Below, in pieces: positions 8,160 to 17,566 of a DNA stretch of 64,000 nucleotides. Each line of letters starts with the position of its first letter. Positions within the stretch are counted from its first letter, which is position 1. The notes under the pieces are model-generated. The model worked only from the letters and a program-made list of their open reading frames with translations. It made no database searches and was not told where the DNA came from. Source of the stretch: WRAV01 sp050950205 (GTDB lineage Bacteria > Bacillota > Clostridia > Oscillospirales > Ruminococcaceae); the NCBI GenBank assembly GCA_050950205.1, contig JBMNHF010000020.1:164236-228235 (forward strand), read 5' to 3'. Made by a program: the position numbers and the translations under genes.

Positions 8160-8825
8160 TTATTTTTCTTCTGGCTGCAGATCCGCTCTGTGCTTTCCGG
8201 TGAGGGAAAACTCCACCCACTCGGCAATGTTGGTGGCGTGATCTCCAATGCGCTCAAAATATTTTGCAATCATCAAAAGGTCCAGAGCCTGCTCCCCGTA
8301 CGCGGGATTTTTGGCAATCATAGCAATCAGCTCTCCCTTTACTTTATCAAAAAGAGCATCCACCACATCGTCGTGATCAATGGCGGCAGACGCTTGTTCC
8401 AGATCTCGGTTGACATAGGCGCTGATGCTTTCCATTACCATTTTAATGGTGTGCTGCGCCATTTCTTTGATGGAAAGGGCCGGTTCCACATGCTGCAGGT
8501 TTACATATTTGGTGATTTCCGCAATGTCCCGGGCCTGATCGCCAATGCGCTCCATATCTGTGATCATCTTCAGGGCGGAGGAAATCTGCCGCAGATCCCG
8601 GGCCACCGGCTGCTGGCGCAACAGCAGTTTGAGACAAAGCGCCTCGATTTTTCGCTCCCGGTTGTCGATCTCTTCGTCGGCCCGAACTGCTTCCTGGGCA
8701 AACCTTCCGTCTCCCTCAAAAAGTGCCTGTGCGGCATTTGCAATGGCGGTTTCGCACAGGGCTCCCATTTGGGTGAGTTCGGCTCCCAGTTCCTTTAACT
8801 GCTCATCAAAGCTTTTGCGCATCAT
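8160..8825 (-). CDS. phoU: Phosphate signalling protein PhoU
   Basis: The 221-residue protein has two three-helix PhoU repeats; ERIGDQARDIAE (near residue 90) and its counterpart ERIGDHATNIAEW (near 195) carry the conserved metal-binding E..D pattern. PhoU couples the Pst transporter to the PhoR kinase and represses the Pho response when phosphate is high. It is the last gene of the pst operon and overlaps the end of pstB by four bases. Confidence 0.95.
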   Translation of the reverse strand: MMRKSFDEQLKELGAELTQMGALCETAIANAAQALFEGDGRFAQEAVRADEEIDNRERKIEALCLKLLLRQQPVARDLRQISSALKMITDMERIGDQARDIAEITKYVNLQHVEPALSIKEMAQHTIKMVMESISAYVNRDLEQASAAIDHDDVVDALFDKVKGELIAMIAKNPAYGEQALDLLMIAKYFERIGDHATNIAEWVEFSLTGKHRADLQPEEK

Positions 8826-9571
8826 CCAAACCTCCCTGTAATGTAATCCTCTGTCCGCGGGTCGGCGGGAACGGAAAAGAGGGTTTCGGTGTCGGTGTAC
8901 TCCACAACCTCCCCCATTAAAAAGAAGGCGGTTTTGTCGGATATTCGCGCTGCCTGCTGCATATTGTGGGTAACCATCACGATGGTATACTCTTTTTTGA
9001 GCTCCGCCACCAAATCCTCAATTTTTAACGTGGAAATAGGATCCAAGGCACTGGTGGGCTCATCCATCAGCAGCACCTCCGGCCCTGCCGCCAAAGCACG
9101 GGCAATACAAAGCCTTTGCTGCTGTCCCCCCGAAAGGCCCAGAGCGCTTTTTTTCAGGCGATCCTTCACTTCATCCCACAAGGCGGCAGCCATCAGCGAT
9201 TGCTCCACCAGCTCATCCAATTTAGCCCGACTTTTGATGCCGTGGGTGCGGGGTCCGTAGGCAATGTTGTCGTAGATACTCATGGGGAAGGGATTGGGCT
9301 TTTGAAACACCATGCCCACCCGCTTGCGCAGCAGGTTGACATCCATATTGCTGTAGATGTCCTCTCCATCCAGCAAAATCTGCCCTGTGATGCGGCAGCC
9401 CTCCACCAAATCGTTCATTCGGTTGATGCTTTTGAGGAGAGTGGATTTGCCACAGCCCGAAGGCCCAATAAACGCCACAATCTGTTTTTCCTCAATGGCT
9501 ATGGAAATATCCTTAAGAGCGTGAAAATCCCCGTAATAAAGATTCAAATGATTGACTTTAATCTGCTCCAT
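8822..9571 (-). CDS. pstB: Phosphate ABC transporter ATP-binding protein PstB
   Basis: The 249-residue ATPase powers phosphate import. It shows Walker A GPSGCGKSTLLKS (residues 34-46), signature LSGGQQQRLCIARAL, Walker B VLLMDEPTSALDP and the switch His in VTHNM. The start overlaps the pstA stop by one base (TAATG), indicating translational coupling. Confidence 0.97.
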   Translation of the reverse strand: MEQIKVNHLNLYYGDFHALKDISIAIEEKQIVAFIGPSGCGKSTLLKSINRMNDLVEGCRITGQILLDGEDIYSNMDVNLLRKRVGMVFQKPNPFPMSIYDNIAYGPRTHGIKSRAKLDELVEQSLMAAALWDEVKDRLKKSALGLSGGQQQRLCIARALAAGPEVLLMDEPTSALDPISTLKIEDLVAELKKEYTIVMVTHNMQQAARISDKTAFFLMGEVVEYTDTETLFSVPADPRTEDYITGRFG

Positions 9572-10416
9572 TATCCTCTACCTCCCCGGCTGATAACCTT
9601 TGCAATGAGCGAGGCAACCCCGTTGATCAGCACCACCAAAAGAATCAGCACCACGCCGGTGGCATACCCCTTATCCATGTGCAGGCCTTCGCTGTAAAGG
9701 GCATACATATGAACCGACAAGGTCCGCCCCGATGAGAAAACACCTTCGGGTATGGCGGCCACAGTGCCGGCGGTGTAAATCAGAGCCGCTGTCTCCCCTA
9801 CAATCCGGCCGATGGCCAAAATCACCCCCGAGACAATGCCGGGCATGGCAGCCGGCACCACAATGCGAAAAACAGTCCGCAACTTGCCCGCTCCCAGACC
9901 AAAGCTGCCCTCCCGGTAGCTGTCCGGCACCGAGCGCAATGCCTCCTCTGTGGTGCGCATGATCAGAGGTAAAATCATAATCCCCAAGGTAAAGGCTCCC
10001 GCTATCAGGGAGTAACCCCATTTCAGGGTGGTGACGAAAAACAGCATCCCAAACAAACCGTAGACAATGGAGGGAATCCCCGAAAGAGTTTCGGCGGCTA
10101 TCCCCACCACTTTGACCAGCTTGTTTCCCCGCTTGGCATACTCCACCAAGTAGACGGCAGAGAGAATTCCCACCGGAACCGCCAGTAGCAAGGAAAATAG
10201 CGTTATGGTCACCGTATTGACCAAAGCGGGAAAGAGGGAGACATTTTCGGATGTATAGGTGGGAGAAAACAAATCCCAAGAAAGGTGGGGCAGCCCCTTT
10301 AACAACATATAGCCTAATAAGCAGCAAAATATACCCAGGGTAATCATTCCAGCCATCCAAACCAGAATGCGCAGCAGGAGAGAGAAGCCGTAGCTTCCCC
10401 GAGATTTGCCTTTCAT
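9571..10416 (-). CDS. pstA: Phosphate ABC transporter permease PstA
   Basis: The 281-residue permease has six predicted membrane segments and the inner-membrane EAA-type loop (residues about 180-200, EEALRSVPDSYREGS followed by GLGAGKLRT). The open frame runs back to 10983, but that extension lies inside pstC in another frame. The ATG at 10416 overlaps the pstC stop as ATGA, so I take it as the start. Confidence 0.94.
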   Translation of the reverse strand: MKGKSRGSYGFSLLLRILVWMAGMITLGIFCCLLGYMLLKGLPHLSWDLFSPTYTSENVSLFPALVNTVTITLFSLLLAVPVGILSAVYLVEYAKRGNKLVKVVGIAAETLSGIPSIVYGLFGMLFFVTTLKWGYSLIAGAFTLGIMILPLIMRTTEEALRSVPDSYREGSFGLGAGKLRTVFRIVVPAAMPGIVSGVILAIGRIVGETAALIYTAGTVAAIPEGVFSSGRTLSVHMYALYSEGLHMDKGYATGVVLILLVVLINGVASLIAKVISRGGRG

Positions 10417-11264
10417 TCTCTTCGCCCCCTTTTCAGTAAGGAAAAGAGCAGGTTGGTCAGCAAAATAAAGACAAACAGCACCACTCCCGTGGCAATCAGC
10501 GCCTCTCGGTGAAGATCGGCCGCATAGCCCATCTCCAGCACAATGTTGGCGGTGAGGCTGCGTACCCCCCGCAAAAGGCCGGCGGGAAGTCTGGCCTGAT
10601 TGCCTGCCACCATCACCACCGCCATGGTCTCCCCCACGGCTCGGCCAATCCCCAATACCACCGAGGATAAAATCCCCGATTTTGCGGCGGGCACCACAGC
10701 CCGGAACACGCTTTCCTCGTGGGTGGCCCCCATGGCAAGGCTTCCTTCGTAATAGGATTGGGGCACCGCTCGCAGGGAGGCCTCGCTCACCGAGATGATG
10801 GTGGGCAATATCATAATCCCCAGTAGCAAGGAGGCTGTAAGGATGCTGCTGCCGTTTCCGCCCAATAAATTGCGGGTGAGGGGAACCAGCACCATCAGGC
10901 CAAAAAAACCGTATACCACCGAGGGAATTCCCGCCAGCAAACTGACGGCGGGGCGTAAAATTCGGTAGAGCCGGTGGGGACAAAACCGGGCCATATAGAT
11001 GGCGGTGAGCACCCCGATGGGAACCCCCACCACAATGGCCCCTGCCGTGACGTATAAACTGCCCAGAATCATGGGAAGAATCCCGAACATCTCACTGCTT
11101 GGGCGCCAGGTTGTCCCTGCAAAAAACCGAAAAGGCCCAATTTGAGCGATGGCGGGAACCCCGTTGATCAAAAGAAACAGACAGATCAGCAGTACCGCTA
11201 TCACGCTCACGCAGGTGGAAAGCAATATAACCACGTACATAATTGCTTCTTTCTTTTTAGCCAA
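10413..11264 (-). CDS. pstC: Phosphate ABC transporter permease PstC
   Basis: The 283-residue membrane protein has six predicted membrane segments and the permease loop EASLRAVPQSYYEGSLAMGAT (about residues 165-185). A strong AGGAGGA lies 6 bases before a TTG at 11264, inside the longer frame that opens at 11303; I therefore use the TTG start. The gene follows pstS by 65 bases. Confidence 0.92.
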   Translation of the reverse strand: MAKKKEAIMYVVILLSTCVSVIAVLLICLFLLINGVPAIAQIGPFRFFAGTTWRPSSEMFGILPMILGSLYVTAGAIVVGVPIGVLTAIYMARFCPHRLYRILRPAVSLLAGIPSVVYGFFGLMVLVPLTRNLLGGNGSSILTASLLLGIMILPTIISVSEASLRAVPQSYYEGSLAMGATHEESVFRAVVPAAKSGILSSVVLGIGRAVGETMAVVMVAGNQARLPAGLLRGVRSLTANIVLEMGYAADLHREALIATGVVLFVFILLTNLLFSLLKRGRRE

Positions 11265-11329
11265 ACTCTGTCCTCCTATGTGGCGGTATTCTTTCGTTGC
11301 CACCTTTTTTGATGATTGCTTTTTGGGAT

Positions 11330-12196
11330 TTATTGTTGCTTTAGCTGACTCCAGAAAAGGATGTTGCCCCGAAACAGATCCGCTGCCTGTTGCGCGGTGA
11401 GCTGGGTGAGGGGATTGTCCTTGTGAACAATGACCGCAATGCCGTCCAGGGCAATTACGGTGGCTGTCAGCCCTCTCTGGATTTCGCTTTCCTTTAAGCT
11501 GCGGGAGGCCATGCCAATATCGCAGATGCCGGCGGCTACGGTGTTGATGCCGGTGGTGGAGTCACTCTGCTGAACCTCCAGTGCCGCCCCGGGATTGAGC
11601 TTCCGGTATGCCTCCGCCAGCTTTTCCATCACCGGAGTGACGGAGGAGGAGCCGGACACCACAATTCTGCCTTGCGGCTGAGGAGAAGCGGGCGAAAAGG
11701 CTTGTCCTTGCACAGCGGAGACATAGCCGTTTTCCTCCACCACTGTCTGCCCCTCGGCACTGAGAATAAAGCGGATAAAGTCCTGCGCCAATGGAGTGAG
11801 AGAGGCGCCGGTTACAATGTTAAAGGGCCGTGCCACAGGATAAGCTCCCTGTTTGACGCTCTCGATGGTGGGGGATACCCCGTCGATGGCAAGGGCCTTG
11901 ACCGTTTCTGCCAGCGAACCCAGCGAAACATATCCCACTGCATTTTTATCCCCCGCTACCAAGGTGAGCATCACCGAAGTGCTGTTGGTAATCACCGCTT
12001 CCAGGGTGGTGCTGTCCACCTTCTGCCCGGTTTCGTCCAGGCCTTGAATATCCAGCAGTTCCACAAAGGCTCCCCGGGTTCCCGAGCCGTCCTCCCGGGA
12101 AATGACGTTGACCAAATCCCTTGGCTGCCTTGCGCATCCGCTCATTCCCCCAAGTAGCAGAGCCGCTGCGACCAAAAGCCATAACCCTCGTTTCAT
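11330..12196 (-). CDS. pstS: Phosphate-binding lipoprotein PstS, halves in permuted order
   Basis: A lipoprotein signal ending in GMSGC precedes a 265-residue binding protein. The phosphate-binding SREDGSGTRGAF segment, normally in the second half of PstS, is here near residue 34. The normal N-terminal segment SGSSSVTPVMEKLAEAY appears near residue 178, followed by SRSLK and DGIAVIVHKDNP, and the protein ends at a LFRGNILFWSQL segment. That is a circularly permuted order. I recall the arrangement in other clostridial PstS proteins. AAGGAGG precedes the ATG. It is the first pst gene after yitT. Confidence 0.88.
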   Translation of the reverse strand: MKRGLWLLVAAALLLGGMSGCARQPRDLVNVISREDGSGTRGAFVELLDIQGLDETGQKVDSTTLEAVITNSTSVMLTLVAGDKNAVGYVSLGSLAETVKALAIDGVSPTIESVKQGAYPVARPFNIVTGASLTPLAQDFIRFILSAEGQTVVEENGYVSAVQGQAFSPASPQPQGRIVVSGSSSVTPVMEKLAEAYRKLNPGAALEVQQSDSTTGINTVAAGICDIGMASRSLKESEIQRGLTATVIALDGIAVIVHKDNPLTQLTAQQAADLFRGNILFWSQLKQQ

Positions 12197-12220
12197 AAAA
12201 CCTCCTTGATGTATGCTGAT

Positions 12221-13066
12221 TTAATTTCTTTGAAAACCATCCCCGAAAATCTGATGCCCTTCGGTGACAATCAAAAAGGCGGTGGGGTCGATGTTGTTGA
12301 TGATGCTGCGCAAAGCAGTGACCTGTCCCCGCTTGACAGCGCAGACAATCATCTTTTTGGGGCTTAGGGTATAGCCGCCCTGGGCCTCCAGATAGGTGAC
12401 CCCCCGGCCCAACTGTTCCTGAAGCTCCTTGCCGATTTCGTAGTGGCGATCGGAAATAATATAGGTGAGGGTGGCAATGTCGAATCCATAGAGAATGGCA
12501 TCCATCACCTTACCGCAAAGGGTAAGCCCGATGAGAGCGTAAACCACCAGAGAAAAATCCTGAAAGACAAGAGAGGAAAGGCAAACAATGGCCCCATCCA
12601 CCACCATGACAATCTGCCCCATTTTCAGGTGGGGCCGTGCAACCTGAAGCAGCTTGCTGACAATATCGGTGCCGCCGGTGGTGGCTCCCATCCGCAGAAT
12701 AAAACCCAATCCGGCACCAATCAGCACCCCGCCGCAGACCGCCGCCAAAAGGGGATCCTCCACCGGTGTAGGCATCCACGCAGTCAAATCGATTAAAATA
12801 GAAGATAAAAAGGTAGCAATTGCCGTGCTGATGATAAAACTGGCTCCCAGTCTTAAATAGGCCAAAATAATAAGAGGAACATTCATCAGAATGATGGCGA
12901 TCCCCACCGGGAATCCGGTGAGATGGCCAATCACCATGGCCAGACCACTCACACCGCCCGGAGATATTTTAAAAGGATCTAAAAACAGGTTGTAGGCCAG
13001 AGCATACAGCAGACAGCCTATGGCAATCAGCCCAACCTGCCAAGCCTTTCTTTTGGTAACAATCAT
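12221..13066 (-). CDS. YitT family membrane protein
   Basis: The 281-residue protein has five to six N-terminal membrane segments (to about residue 190) containing PGGVSGLAMVIGHLTG and GGTDIVSKLL, then a soluble DUF2179 domain (GVTYLEAQGGYTLSPKKMIVCAVKRGQ). The family function is unknown. Start at 13066 has GAGGAG upstream; the ATG at 13090 does not. Only 24 bases separate it from pstS, so it may be the first gene of the phosphate operon. Confidence 0.85.
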   Translation of the reverse strand: MIVTKRKAWQVGLIAIGCLLYALAYNLFLDPFKISPGGVSGLAMVIGHLTGFPVGIAIILMNVPLIILAYLRLGASFIISTAIATFLSSILIDLTAWMPTPVEDPLLAAVCGGVLIGAGLGFILRMGATTGGTDIVSKLLQVARPHLKMGQIVMVVDGAIVCLSSLVFQDFSLVVYALIGLTLCGKVMDAILYGFDIATLTYIISDRHYEIGKELQEQLGRGVTYLEAQGGYTLSPKKMIVCAVKRGQVTALRSIINNIDPTAFLIVTEGHQIFGDGFQRN

Positions 13067-13099
13067 CTTTGACTCCTCTTTCCATAACATCCCAGATTA

Positions 13100-13128
13100 A
13101 GCCTACACTTCAATTTTCATCCTGTCAA
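13100..13128 (-). promoter_or_regulatory. Candidate sigma-A promoter for yitT-pst
   Basis: On the minus strand a consensus TTGACA (13128-13123) is followed after 17 bases by TAGGCT (13105-13100), a weak -10. No Pho box could be identified by eye. Confidence 0.45.
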
Positions 13129-13247
13129 TATCTTGTCCCGTATTCCATTGGTCTTGCAACATGGGATGTTTACATTTTGCCTGTTGCAATAAAATTCTCC
13201 CACTTCATCCCCAATAAATAGTAATTTTTGTCTTGCTGGAACCTAAC

Positions 13248-14402
13248 TTAAGGCCGGAGAAGATAGAGGAGCAGGAGCAGAGTTCTTGCCAACGCTCCCG
13301 GCAGAGCCAAGTCCTCGTCCAGTTTTGCCAAGAATCGTATGGGGTTGTGTTCCAAAAGCAGACCTGCGCCATAGGCTACCATGGCGGGGCTTTTCACTCC
13401 ATTTTGGGTCAGGTGGCGGTTTAGGTACCGGCTTGCGGCATCCAGAGCAGCTTTGCGTCCTGTGGGGCCGTCAGGGGAGTCGTAGATTCCATGCAAAGTC
13501 AGCTCCATCAACTCCCTGCGCATGGGCAAAGGAAGGGAAAGCACCATGTCGCTTAACCTATGTACCAATTGACACAAATGGCTTTTTTCCCCGCTGGGAT
13601 CCGGCAGCATCTCCCCTGCCTCATCTCTTTCAAACAGGAAATTGGAATGGGGGTACATGACATCCCCAAGGGTGGGATGTTCCAGGGCGGTGGGGTCAAA
13701 CCGGGAGGCCACAATTTGAGCTTTTACCGGATGCTCCAGCAAGGAGGAGACCATATCATATTTGTTTTGGTAAAGCACCAAACGACCCTCCAGCTCCTTT
13801 ATCGGCTTTTGATACCGCTTTAAAAATTCCTTGCAAAATCCGGGCGCATTAAAGGCAACTGCTTTTTGAATCCTTTGCCGCACCGAATCGGGAGCGGACA
13901 TGGCTGCATAGGCAGCCAGATTCCCCCCCAGAGAGTGCCCGGTAACCCAAATTTCTCCAAGCTTATCGCCGTACTTTCTCCAGTAGCGATCTACCATTTT
14001 CTGTTGAGGAGTCTTGTCGCAGAGGATTAAGGAAAAATCGGTGAGGTAATCGTTTTTGAAGTTGGGATTTCCCAGCATTTCGCTGCCTCGGAAGGCCACC
14101 AGCCTTTCCCCTTGGGGAGAGAGAAAGGTGCAGCCGTAAAAGCCGGTCTGCTGGGGGGCATTGTCATCCAGCACGTCGACAATCTGCCAATCCAACAGTT
14201 CTTGGGGCGCCGACTCTAAAAATTCTTTCCACGATTCCAATTCCCTGGGAGTATGGCCAAAGCGTTTTTCCAGCAGCCGCTGCCCGGCTTGGGTATGAAG
14301 GTAAAATCCTATGGTTTCTCCCACCGTTGCGGTTTTTCCTTTCTGCGGTGGAAGGTTAAGGTACACAAGCTGCGAAAAAAAGTGTATGGTAGCGGTTGTC
14401 AC
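13248..14402 (-). CDS. DUF2974/Mbeg1-like alpha/beta-hydrolase
   Basis: The 384-residue protein has the lipase-like GHSLGGNLAAYAA nucleophile elbow (near residue 170) and upstream LVAFRGSEML and NDYLTDFSLIL blocks typical of DUF2974 proteins. These are predicted esterases or lipases of unknown substrate, common in Clostridia. No signal peptide is visible. The GTG start at 14402 has AAAGGAGGGGG 7 bases upstream. Confidence 0.75.
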   Translation of the reverse strand: MTTATIHFFSQLVYLNLPPQKGKTATVGETIGFYLHTQAGQRLLEKRFGHTPRELESWKEFLESAPQELLDWQIVDVLDDNAPQQTGFYGCTFLSPQGERLVAFRGSEMLGNPNFKNDYLTDFSLILCDKTPQQKMVDRYWRKYGDKLGEIWVTGHSLGGNLAAYAAMSAPDSVRQRIQKAVAFNAPGFCKEFLKRYQKPIKELEGRLVLYQNKYDMVSSLLEHPVKAQIVASRFDPTALEHPTLGDVMYPHSNFLFERDEAGEMLPDPSGEKSHLCQLVHRLSDMVLSLPLPMRRELMELTLHGIYDSPDGPTGRKAALDAASRYLNRHLTQNGVKSPAMVAYGAGLLLEHNPIRFLAKLDEDLALPGALARTLLLLLYLLRP

Positions 14403-14476
14403 AAAAATACCCCCTCCTTTTTGATCTATGTCAGCTTATGCCAAAATAGAAAAAAGGAGATGGCTTCTTTTCAAAA

Positions 14477-14504
14477 GAAAAAAGCCGCCCAAAGGCAGCT
14501 TTTT
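14477..14504. terminator. Terminator after sigG
   Basis: AAAAAGCCGCC and GGCAGCTTTTT pair around a short loop; the T-tract on the minus strand fits termination of sigG. Confidence 0.75.
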
Positions 14505-14533
14505 CTATGATATAAACCTTTACGGTCAAGAAC

Positions 14534-15301
14534 TTAAATCTGCTTTTTGATGCGGGTAAGGGCCGCCTTTTCCAACCGGGAAACCTGAGCCTGTGAAATG
14601 CCCACCTCTTTGGCCACCTCCATCTGGGTTTTTCCCACAAAAAACCGCAGAGAAAGGATCTTTTTTTCCCGCTCTCCCAGATTTTCGATGGCTTCCTTAA
14701 GGGCGATTTCATCCAGCCAATCCTTATCGCTCTGCTTATCCCCCACTTGATCCATCACAAAGATAGTGTCGCCACCGTCGTTGTAAGCGGGCTCATAAAG
14801 AGAAATGGGTTCCACAATGGCCTCCAAAGCCATGACCACCTCTTCTTTTTTTAGCCCCATCTCTTTTGAGATTTCTTCCACCGTTGGCTCCCGGTCGCTT
14901 TGGGCTGTCAGCCATTCTTTGATCTGCATGGCCTTGTACGCCGTATCCCGCAAAGAGCGAGAGACTCGAATGGAGTTGTTATCCCGCAGATAACGTCGAA
15001 TCTCGCCGATGATCATGGGTACGGCGTAAGTGGAAAACCGTACATTGAGGTTGGTATCGAAGTTGTCAATGGATTTGATCAGCCCTATGCATCCGACCTG
15101 AAACAGATCGTCCAGATTTTCTCCCCGATTGGTAAATTTCTGTACCACCGAAAGTACCAGCCTTAAGTTCCCGTTTACCAGCTGGTTTCGAGCTTCTTGG
15201 TCCCCTTGTTTTACTTTGTGGAGCAGCTCCAGTTTCTCACTTTCTTTGAGCACTTTGAGCTTGGACGTATTCACGCCGCATATCTCAACCTTGTTGATCA
15301 T
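14534..15301 (-). CDS. sigG: Late forespore sigma factor SigG
   Basis: The 255-residue protein matches sigma-G along its length: MINKVEICGVNTSKL at the start (the NKVEICGV segment is typical), LVNGNLRLVLSVVQKF, DDLFQVGCIGLIKSIDNFD (region 2), STYAVPMIIGEIRRYLRDN and a C-terminal GISQAQVSRLEKAAL helix-turn-helix. It directs forespore transcription after engulfment. The ATG at 15301 has GGGAGGAG upstream. The spoIIGA-sigE pair that often precedes sigG is absent here. Confidence 0.95.
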   Translation of the reverse strand: MINKVEICGVNTSKLKVLKESEKLELLHKVKQGDQEARNQLVNGNLRLVLSVVQKFTNRGENLDDLFQVGCIGLIKSIDNFDTNLNVRFSTYAVPMIIGEIRRYLRDNNSIRVSRSLRDTAYKAMQIKEWLTAQSDREPTVEEISKEMGLKKEEVVMALEAIVEPISLYEPAYNDGGDTIFVMDQVGDKQSDKDWLDEIALKEAIENLGEREKKILSLRFFVGKTQMEVAKEVGISQAQVSRLEKAALTRIKKQI

Positions 15302-15450
15302 GCAAACTCCTCCCATTGACCAATCTATTCGATGAAAGTATTGGCCCGGAGGAATTGACTGATTCATACGAGGATCTGGGAATTTTTTACGGTGACTGCT
15401 TAAGGTGATTGCAAAAGGGTTTCCGGTTTAAAAAATTTTTTGATATACAA

Positions 15451-15490
15451 AGGCGAGAAATCCACAAAATGGATTCCTCGCCTGTTTTCT
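15451..15490 (-). terminator. Terminator after nagB
   Basis: AGGCGAG..ATCCA and TGGAT..CTCGCCT form a long hairpin between nagB and sigG, followed on the minus strand by TTTGTA. Confidence 0.6.
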
Positions 15491-15522
15491 GGCAATGTTA
15501 GATTAAAATGGGAGTCGAGAGA

Positions 15523-16263
15523 TTACAGTGCAAACAGACCAGAAGCCGATGCATCGTCCAGGAACAGATTCCAATTGGGATGGGTCTTGAGGATGGTGGC
15601 AGGAATCATGGGATCCACCTTAGAGGTCAGCGTGTTGCGCACCGCCTCGGCCTTGGCTGCATGAGGCACAGAGGATACGATATGCTCGCAGGCCAAAATC
15701 TGCTTCACGCACATGGTAATGGCCTGTTTGGGCACATCGTCCACGGTGGCAAACCAGCCTTCGCCCACCTGCTGCTGCTTGCAGCGCTCATCCAGATTCA
15801 CCACCATGTAGGCGGCGTCGGTTTCAAAGTTGGCAGGAGGATCGTTAAAGGCAATGTGAGCATTTTCTCCAATGCCGATGACCCCAACATCCACAGGAGC
15901 ACGGCGTAGCTCCTCGGTCAGAGCACGGATATTCTCCTCCACGTCTCCTTCTCCATCCACAAAATGGGCGGCTTTGAGGGAGACCTTGGAGACAAAGCGC
16001 TCCTTGAGGTACTTGCGGAAGCTGGCAATATGGCTTTCCGGCAGATCTACGTACTCGTCCAGATGGAACATCTCCACTTTATCCCAAGGCACATCCGATT
16101 GGATCAGAGCATCGATGGTCTCAAACTGAGAAGCACCGGTGGAGAGAATGATTCTGGCCGAGCCTTTTTTCTCAATGGCATTGCGCAAAAGCTCCGCAAT
16201 TTTGTTGGCTGCGGCTTGTCCCAACTGCACAGGGGTAGGGGAAACAGAAATGTTAAAGTTCAT
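15523..16263 (-). CDS. nagB: Glucosamine-6-phosphate deaminase
   Basis: The 246-residue enzyme converts glucosamine-6-phosphate to fructose-6-phosphate and ammonia. Visible blocks are LSTGASQFETIDAL (phosphate loop), MFHLDEYV (the catalytic Asp-Glu region) and GIGENAHIAFNDPP (catalytic His). The ATG at 16263 has AGGAG 10 bases upstream; the GTG three codons earlier is too close. It follows nagA by 13 bases. Confidence 0.92.
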   Translation of the reverse strand: MNFNISVSPTPVQLGQAAANKIAELLRNAIEKKGSARIILSTGASQFETIDALIQSDVPWDKVEMFHLDEYVDLPESHIASFRKYLKERFVSKVSLKAAHFVDGEGDVEENIRALTEELRRAPVDVGVIGIGENAHIAFNDPPANFETDAAYMVVNLDERCKQQQVGEGWFATVDDVPKQAITMCVKQILACEHIVSSVPHAAKAEAVRNTLTSKVDPMIPATILKTHPNWNLFLDDASASGLFAL

Positions 16264-16276
16264 AAAGGGCACACTC

Positions 16277-17452
16277 CTAATGAATTTTATTTCCCTTCAC
16301 ATAAACAGAGTGAACGGTAATCCTATCGTCAAACAGAACCAGGTCGGCATCCTTGCCGGCCTCCAAAGAGCCTTTGGTGTCGCCAACTCCAACCAGCTTG
16401 GCCGGAGTCAGGCTCATCATCCGAACGGCTTTCCATACCGGCAGGCCGGCTTCGTACACCATCACCCGCACCAATCGGTCGGTTGTGGCCACACTGCCGG
16501 CAAAGCAGCTGCGGTCGGGCATCAGCGCAATGCCGCCTTCCGAGATCACTTCCTGCCCGCCTTTGCGGGAACCAAGAATAGAAGGCCCGTCCGGCAAGCC
16601 TGCTGCCCGCATGCTGTCGGTGCAGAGGATAATCTTATCGTGATCCTTGCACTTCAGAATCAGCTTAAGCAAATCCGGGGGCAGATGCATGCCGTCTGCA
16701 ATAATTTCAATATACATATCGTCTAGCAGGTACCCGCTTTCCACTGCGCCCAGCACCCGCACACCGTTCTTGCGGACAATGGTGGACATGGCGGAATAGA
16801 AGTGGGTCAACAGACGAACCCCATGCCGGAAAGCCACCTTCATCTCATCCAAAGTGGCGGAGGTATGGGCCGCCGAAACCAAAATGCCCCTTTCGGTCAG
16901 CCATTGGGCCATTTCCACAGCACCGGGCAGTTCGGGCGCGATCGACCAGCGCCTGATGGCACCGTCGGCGTATTCCACGATCTTTTGGTAGTGTTCGGAC
17001 TTGGGCGAACTGATATATCGCGGGTCCTGCGCTCCTTTTTCCGCCGTGGAAAAATACGGGCCTTCCAGATGCAGTCCCAGCAGATGGGGCATATTGTCCG
17101 TTATCTTCTGAGCTTCTTTGAACACATCAATGACCCGAAACAGTTCCTCGTCGCTGCTGGTCAGAGTGGTGGGCAACAGGCTGGTGGCACCGTGGGACAG
17201 ATGCATTCTGGCGGCACCGGTAATGTCTTCCAAGTCCCCGTCCATATAATCATATCCGCCGCCGCCGTGGCTGTGCAGATCCACAAACCCCGGAGAAAGA
17301 TACTTCCCTTGGCAGTCAATGATCTCTCCCTTTGGGTTTTGGCCTTCCACCATGGCCCCTACTTCCCGGATCACACCGTTTTCCTCGGTTAAATAGCCGT
17401 GTCCAATCACTCCATCCGGCAATAGAACCCGAGCGTTTACAAAAGTTTTCAT
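16277..17452 (-). CDS. nagA: N-acetylglucosamine-6-phosphate deacetylase
   Basis: The 391-residue amidohydrolase shows DLHSHGGGGYD (near residue 60), HLEGPYF with the metal-binding Glu (near 129), SAAHTSAT, a THFYSAM block and CTDSMRAAG with the catalytic Asp (near 275). It feeds GlcNAc-6-phosphate into NagB. The start at 17452 has GGGGG upstream; a TTG one codon earlier is also possible. With nagB it makes an amino-sugar catabolic unit. Confidence 0.94.
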   Translation of the reverse strand: MKTFVNARVLLPDGVIGHGYLTEENGVIREVGAMVEGQNPKGEIIDCQGKYLSPGFVDLHSHGGGGYDYMDGDLEDITGAARMHLSHGATSLLPTTLTSSDEELFRVIDVFKEAQKITDNMPHLLGLHLEGPYFSTAEKGAQDPRYISSPKSEHYQKIVEYADGAIRRWSIAPELPGAVEMAQWLTERGILVSAAHTSATLDEMKVAFRHGVRLLTHFYSAMSTIVRKNGVRVLGAVESGYLLDDMYIEIIADGMHLPPDLLKLILKCKDHDKIILCTDSMRAAGLPDGPSILGSRKGGQEVISEGGIALMPDRSCFAGSVATTDRLVRVMVYEAGLPVWKAVRMMSLTPAKLVGVGDTKGSLEAGKDADLVLFDDRITVHSVYVKGNKIH

Positions 17453-17497
17453 CAATCAACACCCCCTAGCGTTGGTATGGTTCACATTTTTATAAAT

Positions 17498-17520
17498 CTT
17501 TGAAGCTCTAAGCTCCAAAG
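17498..17520 (-). repeat. Palindrome in the lacI-nagA intergenic region
   Basis: CTTTG.AGCT..AGCT.CAAAG is an inverted repeat 46 bases before nagA. It may be a terminator stem for the regulator gene or an operator for nagAB; there is no clear T-tract. Confidence 0.4.
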
Positions 17521-17566
17521 ATGAAGACGGAAAAGAAGGGCAGCTTGCTGCTGCTTGCACTCCCTG

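Noticed and set aside
10417..10983. N-terminal extension of the pstA frame
   Set aside because: It lies within pstC in another frame, and the ATGA overlap fixes the pstA start at 10416.
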